A stretch of DNA of 64,000 bases from CAWJAP01 sp963834365. GTDB lineage: Bacteria; Acidobacteriota; Vicinamibacteria; Vicinamibacterales; Vicinamibacteraceae. The stretch is taken from positions 248,001 to 312,000 of the forward strand of contig CAWIBS010000030.1 in NCBI GenBank assembly GCA_963834365.1, read 5' to 3'. Position numbers and translations under genes: made by a program. Under the pieces are notes generated by a model. That model made no database searches. It was not told the DNA's origin and saw nothing but the letters and a program-made list of their open reading frames with translations. Each line of letters opens with the position of its first letter. The stretch's first letter is position 1. Shown in pieces: positions 36,975 through 48,265 of this stretch.

Positions 36975-37739
36975 ATGAACAAGAGCCTTCCGATGGTGCT
37001 TGCGCTCTCGGCTTCGATCGTCGCGATCGGATGCGGGCGCAACACCGATGACAAGTCCATTGCTTCGCAGACCCCCTCGGGAACGTCCAGCGCGCCTTCG
37101 GCGGCTGCCGCCGACGATCGCGGTCAGGCGCTGGTGCGCGTCGTTCACGCTGTTCCCGGAACCACGGCGATCGATGTCGTCGCGGACAACGCCCCGGTGG
37201 CATCGGCGGTGAGCTACGGTGCGGTGACGCCGTACAAGGAGCTGCCGGCGAGCGTCGACAACTTCGCCATTCGGGGGGCAGGGCAGGAGGGATCGACGCC
37301 GCTGGCTGAGAATTCCGAGTCGGTGACGAGCGGCCACCACTACACACTGATTGCGTTTCCGGGCAAGGACGGTGAGCGCGCGTCGCTGCAGGTCGTCACG
37401 GACAATTTCGCGGAGCCGACGAATGGCAAGGCCCGCGTGCGCATCATCCAAGCTGCAGCCGATGTCGAGGCGCTCGACGTCAATGCACGCAACGTCAAGG
37501 AGGCCTTGTTCGACGACGTGGACTTCAAGGAGACCACCAGCTACGAGGAGGTCGATCCGTCGACGACGACGCTCGAACTGCGGTCGGCGGACGGGGCGCG
37601 CGTGCTCGCACGCTCTGTGGTGAAGCTCGAGTCGGGCAAGTCGTACACGGTGATCGTGGCCGGCAAGACCAGCGGCGCGCCGGCGCTCGATGCATTCGTG
37701 ATCGAGGATCGCGTGGCGGCACCGGTGGCCACGAACTAG
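36975..37739 (+). CDS. DUF4397-domain lipoprotein
   Basis: A 254-residue secreted lipoprotein. The signal peptide ends in the lipobox VAIGC (Cys20), then a Ser/Ala-rich linker, then two repeats of the DUF4397 immunoglobulin-like fold (ALVRVVHAVPGTTAIDVV and ARVRIIQAAADVEALDVN). GGAGAGAGG lies ahead of the start. Such proteins are periplasmic or surface-exposed and of unknown function. A cluster of palindromes follows the stop. Confidence 0.88.
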   Translation: MNKSLPMVLALSASIVAIGCGRNTDDKSIASQTPSGTSSAPSAAAADDRGQALVRVVHAVPGTTAIDVVADNAPVASAVSYGAVTPYKELPASVDNFAIRGAGQEGSTPLAENSESVTSGHHYTLIAFPGKDGERASLQVVTDNFAEPTNGKARVRIIQAAADVEALDVNARNVKEALFDDVDFKETTSYEEVDPSTTTLELRSADGARVLARSVVKLESGKSYTVIVAGKTSGAPALDAFVIEDRVAAPVATN

Positions 37740-37749
37740 CGGCAGGGTG

Positions 37750-37895
37750 CGGTGCAGGGTCCGGCTGAAGCCGGGACACTCGCAGAGGGGTCCGGCTAAA
37801 GCCGGACACTACGCAGGAACAGGTCGGCTGAAGCCGGACACTACGGGTGGCCCAACTACGACAAGTACCGTAGTGTCCGGCTTTAGCCGGACCAG
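37750..37895. repeat. Cluster of four CTGAAG palindromes
   Basis: Four copies fill the gap before the csbD gene: 37760-37776, 37791-37806 (TCCGGCTAAAGCCGGA), 37824-37838 and GTCCGGCTTTAGCCGGAC (37875-37892). The first three face one way and the last the other. ACTACG or CGTAGT flanks accompany most. Centres vary among CTGAAG, CTAAAG and CTTTAG. Confidence 0.88.
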
Positions 37896-37935
37896 AACGG
37901 TGAACGAATCCGAACGAGGAGCGAGGAGTAGGCTC

Positions 37936-38157
37936 ATGAACGAAGACATCCTGACCGGCAAGTGGACGGCTCTCAAGGGCCGAATTCGCGAACAGTGGGG
38001 CAAGTTGACCGACGACGACCTGGACCAGATTCAGGGGAGGAGCGAACAGCTCATTGGGAGCATCCAGGAACGCTATGGCATCGCTCGTGACGAGGCCCAG
38101 CGGCAGGTGGACGAGTTCCTGAGAGGTGCTGAACGCACGAGCGTCGCGGGCCGCTGA
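37936..38157 (+). CDS. CsbD-family stress protein
   Basis: A 73-residue hydrophilic protein of the CsbD group, with the family pattern ILTGKWTALKGRIREQWGKLTDDDLDQI at residues 5-32 in outline and a helical, charged C-terminus. In Bacillus and Proteobacteria such proteins are induced by general stress, and their biochemical role is unknown. A perfect GC-rich terminator follows the stop. Confidence 0.92.
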   Translation: MNEDILTGKWTALKGRIREQWGKLTDDDLDQIQGRSEQLIGSIQERYGIARDEAQRQVDEFLRGAERTSVAGR

Positions 38158-38181
38158 TACAGGCGGCAGGCGCGCATGGCC

Positions 38182-38213
38182 GGGCCCCGGTGTGACAACC
38201 GGGGCCCTTCGTT
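38182..38213 (+). terminator. Intrinsic terminator after csbD
   Basis: A perfect nine-base stem, GGGCCCCGG (38182-38190) with CCGGGGCCC (38199-38207), loop of eight, then TTCGTT. The U tract is poor but the stem is strong and correctly placed. Confidence 0.6.
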
Positions 38214-38243
38214 CCACAATCAGGCGCGCCCCGAGCCGCGACA

Positions 38244-39422
38244 ATGCCCGCCCCACCCGAGCCTCCTTCCACGCCGCGCGACAATTCGCCTTCCGAGCCA
38301 GCCCCACCAACGACAATCGAGATCTCCGGACCCACCAACGTCCGAAGCCTCGCGCTGGTCGTGCTCGCCGCGATCGCCACCATCTACATGGTGCGCGCGA
38401 TGCGAGACGTCTTCATGCCGCTCGTTCTGGCCTTGCTGGTGTTCCACCTGCTCGCGCCGTTCGTGCAGCGGCTGGTGAAGTGGCGCCTGCCGCGGGCGCT
38501 GGCGGCCCTGCTCGTCGATGGCATCCCTCGTCGGGGCGTGCGGCGCGGTCGCATGGTCACTCACCGATGACGCGGTAGCCGTCGTGCAGCACTTGCCGGA
38601 GGCAGCGCGGCGGTTACGCACAATTGTGCGCAGCGTCGGGCCAAGCAGTGGCCCGTCGCTCACCGACAAGGTCCAGGAAGTCGCCAAGGAGCTCGAGTCC
38701 ACGGCCAGCGAAGCGATGGGCCAGCAGCAGGCTCCGCGCGGTGTCACCCGCGTCCAGGTCGACCAGCCGATGCTGCGCGGGAGCGACGTCGTGCTCGGCG
38801 GCGCGCGCAACGTCATCGTCGTCGGCGGCAGCGTGGTGCTGGTGCTGGTCTGTGCGACCTTCATGCTGGTCGGCTCGGATCGCCTCAAGCGCATCGTCGT
38901 GGAGATCGCGGGGCCGACCTTGACGAGCAAGAAGGTCACCGTGCAGATCCTCGACGAGATCGCGCGACAGATTCAGCGCTTCCTCGTCGTCCAGTTGTTG
39001 ACGAGCGCGTTCGTCGCGACGCTCACGGGGCTGACCTTGTGGTGGCTGGGACTGGAGAACGCCGGCATCTGGGGACTGGTGACCGGGGTGCTCAACACCT
39101 TGCCGTACTTCGGCCCGCTGCTGGCGACGATCGCGCTGACCGGGATCTCGCTCGTGCAGTTCGGCACGCTCGACATGGTGCTCTGGGTCGCCGGCGGCGA
39201 GCCTGATCATCACGTCGCTCGAAGGCTACTGGCTCACGCCGTACCTGCTGGGCCAGTCCGCGCAGATGAACCAGGTGGCGGTGTTCATCGCGATTCTCTT
39301 CTGGAGCTGGATGTGGGGGCCGATTGGGCCTCCTGCTGGCGGTTCCGCTGACGACGATGGTCAAGGTCATCTGTGACCACGTGGAAGAGCTTCAGCCGAT
39401 CGGCAAGCTGATGGGGGAGTAG
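38244..39422 (+). CDS. AI-2E family transporter (PerM-like), three frameshifts
   Basis: A membrane protein of about 390 residues. The first membrane segments (LALVVLAAIATIYMVRAMRD, PLVLALLVFHLLAPF) are read from ATG 38244. One extra G each at 38517, 39196 and near 39325 moves the frame. Joined, it ends with GLLLAVPLTTMVKVI and ELQPIGKLMGE, the conserved PerM tail. The family includes autoinducer-2 exporters and sodium/proton antiporters, so the substrate is open. All three shifts are single insertions. Confidence 0.85.
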
Positions 39423-39539
39423 CAACACGAGACCCCGCGTATGGAACGGCGTCGCTGTCGATGCGGCAGGCCGCGCCTTCCCCGCGCTGACTGGCGTTCA
39501 CGCGTTGGCCCCGCCATTGCTGTAACCTGCCTGCAATCC

Positions 39540-42500
39540 ATGGTTGTCGAGACTCTGCCGATACCGGCTGGCTCTTCTACGGCCGAGCTGCCGCCGCGTG
39601 GCCAGCCTTCCCGCGTGCCGGTCTCCCTGTACCGGCTTCAGATGAGCCGTTCGTTCACCTTTGCCGACCTGCGCGAGAGCCTCGACTACCTCGAGGCGCT
39701 CGGCGTGACCGACTGCTACCTCTCGCCCTTCCTGCTGCCGAGCCGCGAGAGCTCACACGGCTACGACGTCTCCGACCACAGCCAGCTCAATTCTGATCTC
39801 GGCGACGAGGCCTCGCTCGAGCGGCTCGCGGCGGATCTGCGGGCCCGCGGCATGGGCCTGGTCATGGACCTCGTGCCGAACCACATGAGCGTCGATACGA
39901 AACGCAACGTGTGGTGGCGCGACGTGCTCGAGAACGGACCGAGCTCGATGTATGCGCGGTACTTCGACATCGACTGGTCGCCGGTCAAGCGCGAGCTCGA
40001 AGGCAAGGTGCTCCTGCCGATCCTGGGCGATCAGTACGGCGTGGTGCTCGAGCGAGGGGAGTTCGACCTCGCATTCTCCGACGGCGGGTTCACGGTCACG
40101 CTACGGCTCGCACGTCCTGCCGGTCGAACCCCGCTCCGCGATCGCCGTGTTGCGCCACGAGACCGAGCGCGCTCGAACGGGAGCTGGGACCGGAAGCGCC
40201 GGCTCTCCAGGAGTTTCTCAGCATCCTGACGGCGCTGCAGCACCTGCCGCCGTGCGGGACGACCGAGGCGGCAGGCGGTTGCCGAGCGCCACCGTGAGAA
40301 GGAAGTGACGCGCGGGCGGCTCGCCCGGCTCGCCGACGCCTCGCCGGAGATCCGCGCCCACGTCGATCGCGCCGTGGCCGGGTGGCGCGGCACCAGCGGG
40401 CAGACCGCCAGCTTCGACCGGCTGCACGATCTGCTGCAGGCCCAGAACTATCGCCTCGCCTACTGGCGGACGGCCGCGCACGAGATCAACTATCGGCGGT
40501 TCTTCGACGTCAACGATCTCGCGGCCATCCGCATGGAGGAGCCCGAGGTCTTCGACCACGCGCACGCGCTCGTCCTCGACCTGATCGGCCGACGGCATCG
40601 TCACCGGCCTTCGGCTCGATCATCCCGACGGCCTCGCCGATCCGGTCGGTTACGTCGCGCGGCTGCAGGCGCGCATCGCGGCGCGGGGCATCCGCGGCAC
40701 CGATCCCGCGCGTCCGCTCTACGTCGCGGTCGAGAAGATCCTCTCACCGGGGAGCTGCTGCTCGCCGACTGGGCCGTCCACGGCACGACGACCTACCGGT
40801 TCCTGAACCTCGTGAACAGCCTGTTCGTCGACGGGTCGAATGCCGCGGCCATGCGCCGGCTCTACGCGCGGCTCACCGGCCGTCGCGAGTCGTTCGGCGA
40901 CCTGGTCTACGAGTGCAAGAAGCTCATCATGCTCACCGTCGATGGCGAGCGAGCTGAACGTCCTGGCGCACGCGCTCGAACGATCTGTCGGAGAGCGATC
41001 GCCGCTCGCGCGACTTCACGCTCGAACGGCCTGCGCAAGGCGCTGCTCGAAATGGTGGCGTGCTTCCCCGCCTATCGCACCTACGTGAGCGAGCGCGGCA
41101 TGTCCGCCCGCGATCGCGACGTGATCGACACGGCGCTCGCGCGCGCGCGCCGCCGCAACCCGGCGCTCGAAGCGACGATCTTCGACTTCCTCCGCAGCGT
41201 GCTGCTGCGCCTCGGCCGACGCCGGGCGGCCACGCCCGAGCGCGATCCGATCGGCGGCGCCCGGCGCCTCGCGTTCGCGATGAAGTTCCAGCAGTACACC
41301 GGCCCCGTCCACGCCAAGGGCGTGGAGGACACGGCGTTCTACCGCCACAACGTGCTCGTGTCGCTGAACGAGGTCGGCGGCGACCCGGCGCAGTTCGGCC
41401 GCTCGCCGGACGAGTTCCACGCCGCCAACCTGCCTCGCGCCGGCAGCGCTGGCCGCTCGAGATGATCGGCATGTCCACGCACGACACCAAGCGCGGCGCC
41501 GACGTGCGCGCGCGCATCGACGTGCTCTCGGAGATGCCGGACGCGTGGGGACGCGCGTGCCGCCGCTGGATGCGGCTGAACGCGGTCGGCGCGCACGACG
41601 ATGGCCGACGGCCACGTCGCCGGATCGGAACGACGAGTATCTGTTCTACCAGACGCTGCTCGGCGTGTGGCCGCCCGAACCCGAGACGGCACCGGTCCCC
41701 GCCGAGGCGCCGCGCGCGCTGGTGGACCGCGTGACGGCTTACATGCAGAAGGCGATCAAGGAAGCGAAGATGCATACGAGCTGGGTGAGCCTGGACGAAG
41801 CCTACGAAACCGCCCTGCGGCGTTTCGTCGAACGGACGCTCACGGGGCCGGGCGCCCGCGCATTCCTGCCGGCGTTCCTGGAGTTCCAGAGGCCCGTGGC
41901 CCGCCTGGGCTTCTACAACTCGCTCTCGCAGCTCGTGCTGACGCTGTCGTCGCCCGGCGTCGTCGATCTCTACCAGGGCAGCGAGCTGTGGGATCTCTCG
42001 CTCGTCGATCCCGACAACCGGCGCCCCGTGGATTTCGCCCTTCGCCGGGCGCTGCTACGCGACCTCGAGCCAGCGCTCTCGAGCGGCGACGCCGCTCACC
42101 GCTGCCACGTCGTCTCGTCGCTGCTCGACACCTGGCATGACGGACGCTTGAAGCTGTTCGTGCTCGCGGCGCTCCAGCGAGCCCGGCGAGCGAGGTCCGG
42201 GCTGTTCCTCGAACGGCGACTACGAGCCGCTCGCCGGCCACGATGAGAGGAGCCATCAGCAGCTCGTCGCATTCGCGCGACGCGATTCCGGCGCCTCAAT
42301 CGTCGTGATGGTGCCGCGGCTTCTGAGCCGTTGCCTGGGCAGTCCCCCGAAACGGCCGATCGGATCCGATGTCTGGCTGGACATGGGCATCGCGGTCCCG
42401 GACGATGCCGATGGCCCGTTCGTGCATCTCATTACCGGGGAGCGCGTCGCCCCGGTCGAGCACCAGGGCGTGCCCGTCCTGCGCGCAGCCGACGTCTTCC

Positions 42501-42544
42501 GCACCTGTCCGGTCGCCGTGCTCGAACCGGCGCCCCGAACGTAG
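39540..42544 (+). CDS. treY: Malto-oligosyltrehalose synthase, heavily frame-broken
   Basis: A cytoplasmic GH13 enzyme of about 1000 residues that rearranges the reducing end of maltodextrins to a trehalosyl unit. Landmarks in order: SLYRLQMSRSFTFADLRE, HGYDVSDHSQLN, LVMDLVPNHMS, then INYRRFFDVNDLAAIRMEEP, the catalytic-site LDHPDGL in another frame near 40615, FQQYTGPVHAKGVEDTAFYR, MIGMSTHDTKRGADVRARI, and GVVDLYQGSELWDLSLVDPDNRRPVDF. At least ten single-base shifts were placed (40101 C, 40941 G, 40984 T, 41024 G, 42211 G among them). No treZ is in the window. Conserved sequence across every junction argues against genuine decay. Confidence 0.9.
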
Positions 42545-42549
42545 GCCAG

Positions 42550-42574
42550 TCGTAGTGTCGGAAGCCGACGCTAC
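42550..42574. repeat. Degenerate palindrome, CGTAGTGTCGG type
   Basis: CGTAGTGTCGG and CCGACGCTACG are inverted around AAG. It keeps the outer flank of the palindrome family but has lost the CTGAAG centre, so it looks like a decayed or internally deleted copy. Confidence 0.5.
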
Positions 42575-42678
42575 GGCTAACACACAAAAGAGCCCTCAAA
42601 ATCCCCCCGCTTAAACTCGGCGGCCCCTGCGCCCGGTCCAATCCAGCAGCGGGTTGAGGATCGACGAGGGGTGCTGAC

Positions 42679-44502
42679 GTGCGGAATCCAAGTTCTTTTT
42701 CTTCGCAGTGTGTTCGCCTGATCGCGGCGCTGGCCGTGGTCCTGCTCGCCGAGGCGAGCGCCACAACCGCACTTCGTGACGGGCAGTCGCCGCCGACCGA
42801 CGAGCTCACGATCGTGCACGCATTGAACCGGATGGGGTTCGGGCCGGCGCCGGGAGACGTCGAGCGCGTGCGCGCCATCGGCCTCCCCCGCTACATCGAG
42901 CTGCAACTGCACCCCGAGCGGCTCACCGACTCCGCCGTCCGCGCACGTCTCGCCCCGCTCGCGACGCTGACATTGCCGACGCGCGAGATCGCGGAGAGGT
43001 ACTACGTGCCACTGCTCCGGACGCGGCGCGAACTACAGCGCCGGCAGGGCGCCGGCACCGACAATGTGCCCCCGGGCCAGATGTCCGCGGGCGACACGGA
43101 CGGCAGGAACGCCACGGCCGCATCGCCGGAAATGGCTGCTGCCGACGGGGCCCCTTCGGCCGAGGCGGCACGGGCCCTTGCCAACCTGTCGCCCGACGAA
43201 CGTCGTCAGGCCATGACCCTTCGCCGTGAGGGACAGAAGATCCTCAGCGAGCTCGGCCAGCAGAAGATCCTGCGCGCGGTGTATTCCGAGCGGCAGCTCG
43301 AGGAAGTGCTCGTGGACTTCTGGTTCAACCACTTCAACGTGTTTGCCGGCAAGGGTCCGGTGCGGGTCTACCTGACGGAGTACGAGCGTGACGCAATCCG
43401 TCCGCACGTGCTCGGCAACTTCCGGGAGCTCCTCGGCGCCGTCGCCGCCAGCCCCGCCATGCTGTTCTATCTGGACAACTGGCAGAGCGCGGATCCCGAG
43501 ATGGCCAGTCGCCTCGAGACACGGACAGGCCGGACCAGCCAGGCGGCTCGGCTCGGCGCGCGGCCGGGGCAACGACGCGGCGCGGGCCGGCTCGCCGGGA
43601 TGTCGGAGGAGGAACGGGAGCGGGCGATGGCGCAGCTCCAACAGCGCATGCCGCGGGGCCTCAACGAGAACTACGCCCGCGAACTGCTCGAGCTCCACAC
43701 GCTCGGCGTCGATGGCGGCTACACGCAGAAGGACGTCGTCGAAGTGGCCAAAGCGTTCACCGGCTGGACGATCCGGTTGCCGCGCGCCGGCGGCGGCTTC
43801 TGGTTCGACGAGCGCCGGCACGTCAGGGGAGCGAAGCACGTGCTCGGGACGACCATCGACAAGGGCGGACAGGCCGATGGGGAGGCGGTGCTCGATCTGC
43901 TGGCGGCCCATCCGTCCACGGCGACGTTCATCGCAACGAAGCTCGCACGGCGGTTCGTCTCCGACGAGCCGCCAGCGGCACTGGTCACGCGCGCCGCCAA
44001 CGCCTTTCGCACGAGCAAGGGCGACCTGCGCGCGGTGACGCGCACGATTCTCACCTCACCAGAGTTCGTCGCACCCGACGCCCGACGCGCGAAGGTGAAG
44101 ACACCGTTCGAGTTCGTCGCGAGCGCGCTCCGTGCCTCGGGCGCCGAGATCTCGGACGGCGCGGCGCTCCTGCGGAACCTGCGAGAGCTGGGCATGCCGC
44201 TCTATTTCGCCCAGCCGCCGACCGGCTACGCCGACGACGCCGCGTCGTGGGTCAACACCGGGGCGCTGGTCGGCCGCCTGAATTTCGCCGTGGCCCTCGT
44301 GAACAATCGCCTGACTGGTGTGCGCACCGATCTCACGGCCCTCGTCGGCGACGCCTCGATCGACCTGGCGCGTGAACGCGTGCCGGCAACGATGCTCCAC
44401 GGCCAGGTTTCGGAGGCGACGAAGCAGACGCTCGCCAGGAGCACCGAGATCGCGCAGGTCGCGGCGCTGACGCTCGGCGCCCCGGAGTTTCAACGGCGCT
44501 GA
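42679..44502 (+). CDS. DUF1800 domain protein, exported
   Basis: A 607-residue intact protein starting GTG 42679 with a signal peptide ending near ASATT. DUF1800 landmarks: ALNRMGFGPAPGDVERVRAIG, VDFWFNHFNVFAGK, NENYARELLELHTLGVDGGYTQKDV in outline (about residues 335-360), and PTGYADDAASWVNTGALVGRLN. The family is of unknown function and almost always precedes a DUF1501 gene, as here, 26 bases apart. An Ala/Gly/Arg-rich insert lies near 275-310. Confidence 0.93.
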   Translation: MRNPSSFSSQCVRLIAALAVVLLAEASATTALRDGQSPPTDELTIVHALNRMGFGPAPGDVERVRAIGLPRYIELQLHPERLTDSAVRARLAPLATLTLPTREIAERYYVPLLRTRRELQRRQGAGTDNVPPGQMSAGDTDGRNATAASPEMAAADGAPSAEAARALANLSPDERRQAMTLRREGQKILSELGQQKILRAVYSERQLEEVLVDFWFNHFNVFAGKGPVRVYLTEYERDAIRPHVLGNFRELLGAVAASPAMLFYLDNWQSADPEMASRLETRTGRTSQAARLGARPGQRRGAGRLAGMSEEERERAMAQLQQRMPRGLNENYARELLELHTLGVDGGYTQKDVVEVAKAFTGWTIRLPRAGGGFWFDERRHVRGAKHVLGTTIDKGGQADGEAVLDLLAAHPSTATFIATKLARRFVSDEPPAALVTRAANAFRTSKGDLRAVTRTILTSPEFVAPDARRAKVKTPFEFVASALRASGAEISDGAALLRNLRELGMPLYFAQPPTGYADDAASWVNTGALVGRLNFAVALVNNRLTGVRTDLTALVGDASIDLARERVPATMLHGQVSEATKQTLARSTEIAQVAALTLGAPEFQRR

Positions 44503-44528
44503 CCGACAGCCCACGGGCGGAGGCTCAG

Positions 44529-45768
44529 ATGATTTCCCGACGCATCTTCCTGAGAAATGGTGGGCTGGCGCTCGTCAGCCTCGGGTTCGCGCCCGGCTTC
44601 GTCACGCGTGCCGCGGCCGCCGGTGCGCAGGGCCGCAAGGTCCTGGTCACGATCTTCCAGCGCGGGGCCGTCGACGGCCTCAACATGGTGGTGCCGTTCG
44701 GCGAGCGGGCGTACTACGCGGCGCGGCCGTCGATCGCGATTCCCCAGCCGGGGCGCGGTCGCGACGGCGCTGCGCTCGATCTCGACGGCTTCTTCGGCCT
44801 GCACCCCCGCATGGCGCCGCTGCAACCCTTCTGGCAGCAGCACACTCTCGCGATCGTCCATGCCTCGGGCTCGCCGGATCACACGCGCTCGCATTTCGAC
44901 GCCCAGGACTACATGGAGAGCGGAACCCCCGGTGTGAAGAGTACGCGGGACGGGTGGCTCAATCGCTACCTCAAGACCAAGGCGAGCGAGCAGGCGACCC
45001 CGTTCCGCGCCGTGTCGCTCACGTCACAGCTTCCGCGGACGCTCCAGGGCACGTCGCCCGCGATCGCGATGACCGAGATCGGCCGGTTCGGTGTGCGCGG
45101 CGCCGGCGCCCAGACTTCCTTCGAGGAGCAGGTACGCCTCGGCGGCGGACAGCGTGCTCAAGCAGACCGGGCGCGATGCCTTCAACGCCATTCACCTGCT
45201 CGAGAGCGCCGACCTGCGCCGCTACCAGCCGCAGCACGGCGCCCAGTATCCACGCTCGGCCTACGGCGAGGCGCTCAAGCAGATTGCGCAGCTCGTCAAG
45301 GCTGACGTCGGTCTCGAGGTGGCGTTCGCCGAATCCGGGCAATGGGACCACCACACCAACGAAGGCGCCTCGACAGGTCAGCTCGCCAACCGGCTCGACG
45401 ACTTCTCGCGGGGGATTGCGGCGCTCGCCACAGACCTCGGCTCCCTCATGCAGGACGTCGTCATCCTGACGATGTCGGAGTTCGGCCGGGCGGTGCAGGA
45501 GAACGGCAACCGCGGCACCGACCACGGTCATGGGAACGCGATGCTGGTCCTCGGCGGCGGCGTTCGCGGCGGCAAGGTGTATGGCCGTTGGCCGGGACTC
45601 GCCGTCGAGCAGCGGTTCGAGCGCCGCGATCTCGCAGTGACGACGGACTTCCGCGACGTGTTCGGGGAGGTGGTCGTCCGCCACCTGGGGGTCCGCGATC
45701 CGCGGCCGATCTTCCCCGGGTTCGCCGTCGATCGCGCCCGGTTCGCCGGCTTCCTCGGTGACGCGTGA
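44529..45768 (+). CDS. DUF1501 sulfatase-like protein with Tat-like signal, one frameshift
   Basis: About 412 residues when joined. The start has a twin-arginine-like leader (SRRIFLRNGGLALVSLG). The DUF1501 pattern follows: VTIFQRGAVDGLNMVVPFGE, HASGSPDHTRSHFDAQDYME, SGQWDHHTNEG, MSEFGRAVQENGNRGTDHGHG. The alkaline-phosphatase-like metal ligands Asp and His are apparent. One extra G near 45132 shifts the frame. Partner of the DUF1800 gene; the pair is thought to act in the envelope, but no activity is established. Confidence 0.9.
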
Positions 45769-45818
45769 GCGAAACAACGACTGTCAGGACCCGATGATGG
45801 TCTGATACGCTCCGCGGC

Positions 45819-47406
45819 ATGCGGCGCCGATGGCTCACGGCGATTGGAATCGCGCTGGGCGTGCTGGCCATCATCGGCTGGATGGCGGTCGGGCCGCTGC
45901 TCTCGCCGCACTTCGAACGCCACGTTCGCGAGACGCTCGCGACCTACTTCGGTGGTCAGGCCGAGCTGCGGGGCATCCAGGTCTCCATTTTCCCCAGCCC
46001 TCGTGTGACCGGCGAAGGCTTCGCCCTGCGACATCGCGGGCGTACCGATGTCCCGCCGCTGGTGCAGATCGAGCGGTTCGCGGCGTCCGCCTCGTGGTCG
46101 GGGCTGCTCAGGCGCCCGCGGCGCGTCGAGGTGGTGCGTCTCGAGGGCCTGCGCATTCACATCCCGCCGCGCCGGCCGGGCGAGAAGCGGCTGCCGGACG
46201 TGACGGGCAGCGACAAGGATCCCGACGTGCCGCCACCCGCACCGGCGAGAGGCGACGAGCCGGGCCGGCCCGAGACGCCCGTCATCATCGACCGGATGGA
46301 AACGCCGGGTGCGCGCCTGGAGATCGCGCCGCGCGATCCCGCGAAGCCGGTGAAGCTGTTCGACATCCATACGCTGGCGCTGGGATCGGTGGCAACCGAC
46401 CGCCCCATGCGCTTCACGGCGACGCTCACCAATCCGAAACCGCCGGGCGCGATTGAGGCCTCCGGCGAGTTCGGGCCGTTCGATCGCGAGGAGCCGTCGG
46501 GGACGCCGCTCGGCGGCCGCTACGTGTTCGAGCGCGCCGACCTGGGCGTCTTCAAGGGCATCGCCGGCATCCTCTCGTCGAAGGGGACTTTCAAGGGCGT
46601 CCTCGAGCGCATCGAGGTCGACGGGCAGACCTCGACCCCCGACTTCCAGGTCACGGTCGCGGGCCATCGCGTGCCGCTCGAAACCACGTTCAGCGCGGTC
46701 GTCGATGGCACCAACGGCAATACGTTCCTCGTACCCGTCAAGGGATCGTTCCTGCAGACGTCGCTCACCGCGCGCGGCGGCGTCTTCCAGCGCGCGAAGG
46801 GGACCGGCCGCGAGATCTCCCTCGACGTCGCCATCGACAAGGCCCGCATCGAGGACCTGTTGAAGCTGGCCATGAAGGGAAAGTCGATCATGACGGGCGC
46901 AGCGGTCGTCGCGACCAAGCTGCGCATCCCTCCGGGCGAGGAGGACGTGATCGACAAGCTGGAGCTCGATGGCGAGTTCCGCATCGCCTCGGCCACGTTC
47001 ACGGATCTCGACGTCCAGCGCACGATTGCCAAGCTCAGCGCACGCAGCCGCGGGCCTGGTGGATGCGGAGAGCGGCGGGTCGGTCGTCTCGGATTTCGGC
47101 GGCCGCTTCACGCTGCAGAAGGGCCGCCTCGACTTCTCGCGGCTGACCTTCTCGATTCCCGGCGCCTCGGTCAGCCTGCGGGGCGTCTACGCCCTGCGGG
47201 CCGAAGAGCTGCAGTTCCGGGGAATCCTTCGGCTGCAGGCCCCGGTGTCGCAGACCGTCACCGGCTTCAAGTCGGTGCTGTTGCGGCTCGTCGATCCGCT
47301 GTTCCGGAAGAACGGCGCGGGAGCCGAGATCCCGATCAAGATCGAGGGGCCGCGCAAGAAGCCGAAATTCGGGCTCGACGTCGGGAAGATGGTCCCTGGA
47401 CGATAA
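45819..47406 (+). CDS. AsmA-like envelope protein, one frameshift
   Basis: About 528 residues. An N-terminal membrane anchor (AIGIALGVLAIIGWMAVGPLL) is followed by long beta-rich repeats typical of AsmA/TamB-like lipid-transfer proteins: FSRLTFSIPGASVSLRGVYAL and LRLQAPVSQTVTGFK near the C-terminus. An extra base near 47040 divides the frame. It is likely periplasmic, possibly bridging inner and outer membranes. A -10-like TACGCT (45806-45811) lies seven bases before the ATG, so the message may be leaderless. Confidence 0.82.
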
Positions 47407-47416
47407 GAAGGCTCGT

Positions 47417-48163
47417 CTATGCCGCCTCGGCGCCCTGGTGCTGCTCGATCGTCTTGTAGGGCCGGGCGAGGTTGAGCGCGGTCAACGCGCGGATGATCGG
47501 CCACGCGGGATCGAACTCGCCGCGGCGGAAGCTGAACTTCGGGCTGCGCGGGTAGCCGTGATGGTTGTTGTGCAGCCCTTCGCCGCCGGTCAGCCAGGCG
47601 ACGAGACGGATGTTGGTCGCCGTGTTGTCGAAGTTCCTGTAGCCGTGGTAGTGGCAGAGACCGTTGATCGACGCCGACAGCACGAAGACGTACATGAACG
47701 CGTGGAAGGCGGCGGCGAACAGCCCCCAGCCGATACCGAGGACGATGCACAGCGACGAGATGCCGATCGCCAGGCCGAGCAAGCCGCGATCGAACAGCAC
47801 GCGATCCCACGCGTCGGATTTGAGATCCTTCGCGTACTTCTCGACCAGCCCCGGGGTGCGGAGCTCCTGGACGTAGTGGAAGACGTTACCGAGCTGCACC
47901 GACCAGAACCCTTCGAGATGCGGGCTGTGCGGGTCGCCATCCTCGTCGGTGAACGCGTGATGCTTGCGGTGGACGGCCACCCATTCACGCGGAATCAGTC
48001 CGGTCGTGAGCCACAGGACCAGGCGGAACAGCCATTCGACCACCGGATGCAGCACCAGCGATCGGTGCGTCGCCGTCCGGTGCAGGTAGATGGTGGTGGC
48101 AAACACGGTCGCCTGCGTGACGAGCGTGGACACCAGCAGGGCGATGAGGAACGAGAACAGCAA
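47417..48163 (-). CDS. Acyl-CoA/fatty acid desaturase
   Basis: A 248-residue integral membrane di-iron desaturase. The three histidine boxes are HRTATH, HRKHH and HNNHH (HNNHHGYPRSPKFSFRRGEFD in part), with four hydrophobic segments. It resembles delta-9 stearoyl-CoA-type desaturases, introducing a double bond to adjust membrane fluidity. It is at the short end of the family's length. It lies downstream of serC on the same strand after a strong hairpin. Confidence 0.93.
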   Translation of the reverse strand: MLFSFLIALLVSTLVTQATVFATTIYLHRTATHRSLVLHPVVEWLFRLVLWLTTGLIPREWVAVHRKHHAFTDEDGDPHSPHLEGFWSVQLGNVFHYVQELRTPGLVEKYAKDLKSDAWDRVLFDRGLLGLAIGISSLCIVLGIGWGLFAAAFHAFMYVFVLSASINGLCHYHGYRNFDNTATNIRLVAWLTGGEGLHNNHHGYPRSPKFSFRRGEFDPAWPIIRALTALNLARPYKTIEQHQGAEAA

Positions 48164-48265
48164 GCCGACCTCCGAAGGTCCTGGATGAACGAGGATCCCA
48201 CGGACCGTGAGTCGGCACGCAGGTAAACCTTACAAGGGTAGCAGGGAAGGGCCATAACGGCAAAC

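Noticed and set aside
40305..41465. Separate glycosidase genes within the treY region
   Set aside because: The pieces line up in order as one malto-oligosyltrehalose synthase, and each piece alone lacks a complete active site.
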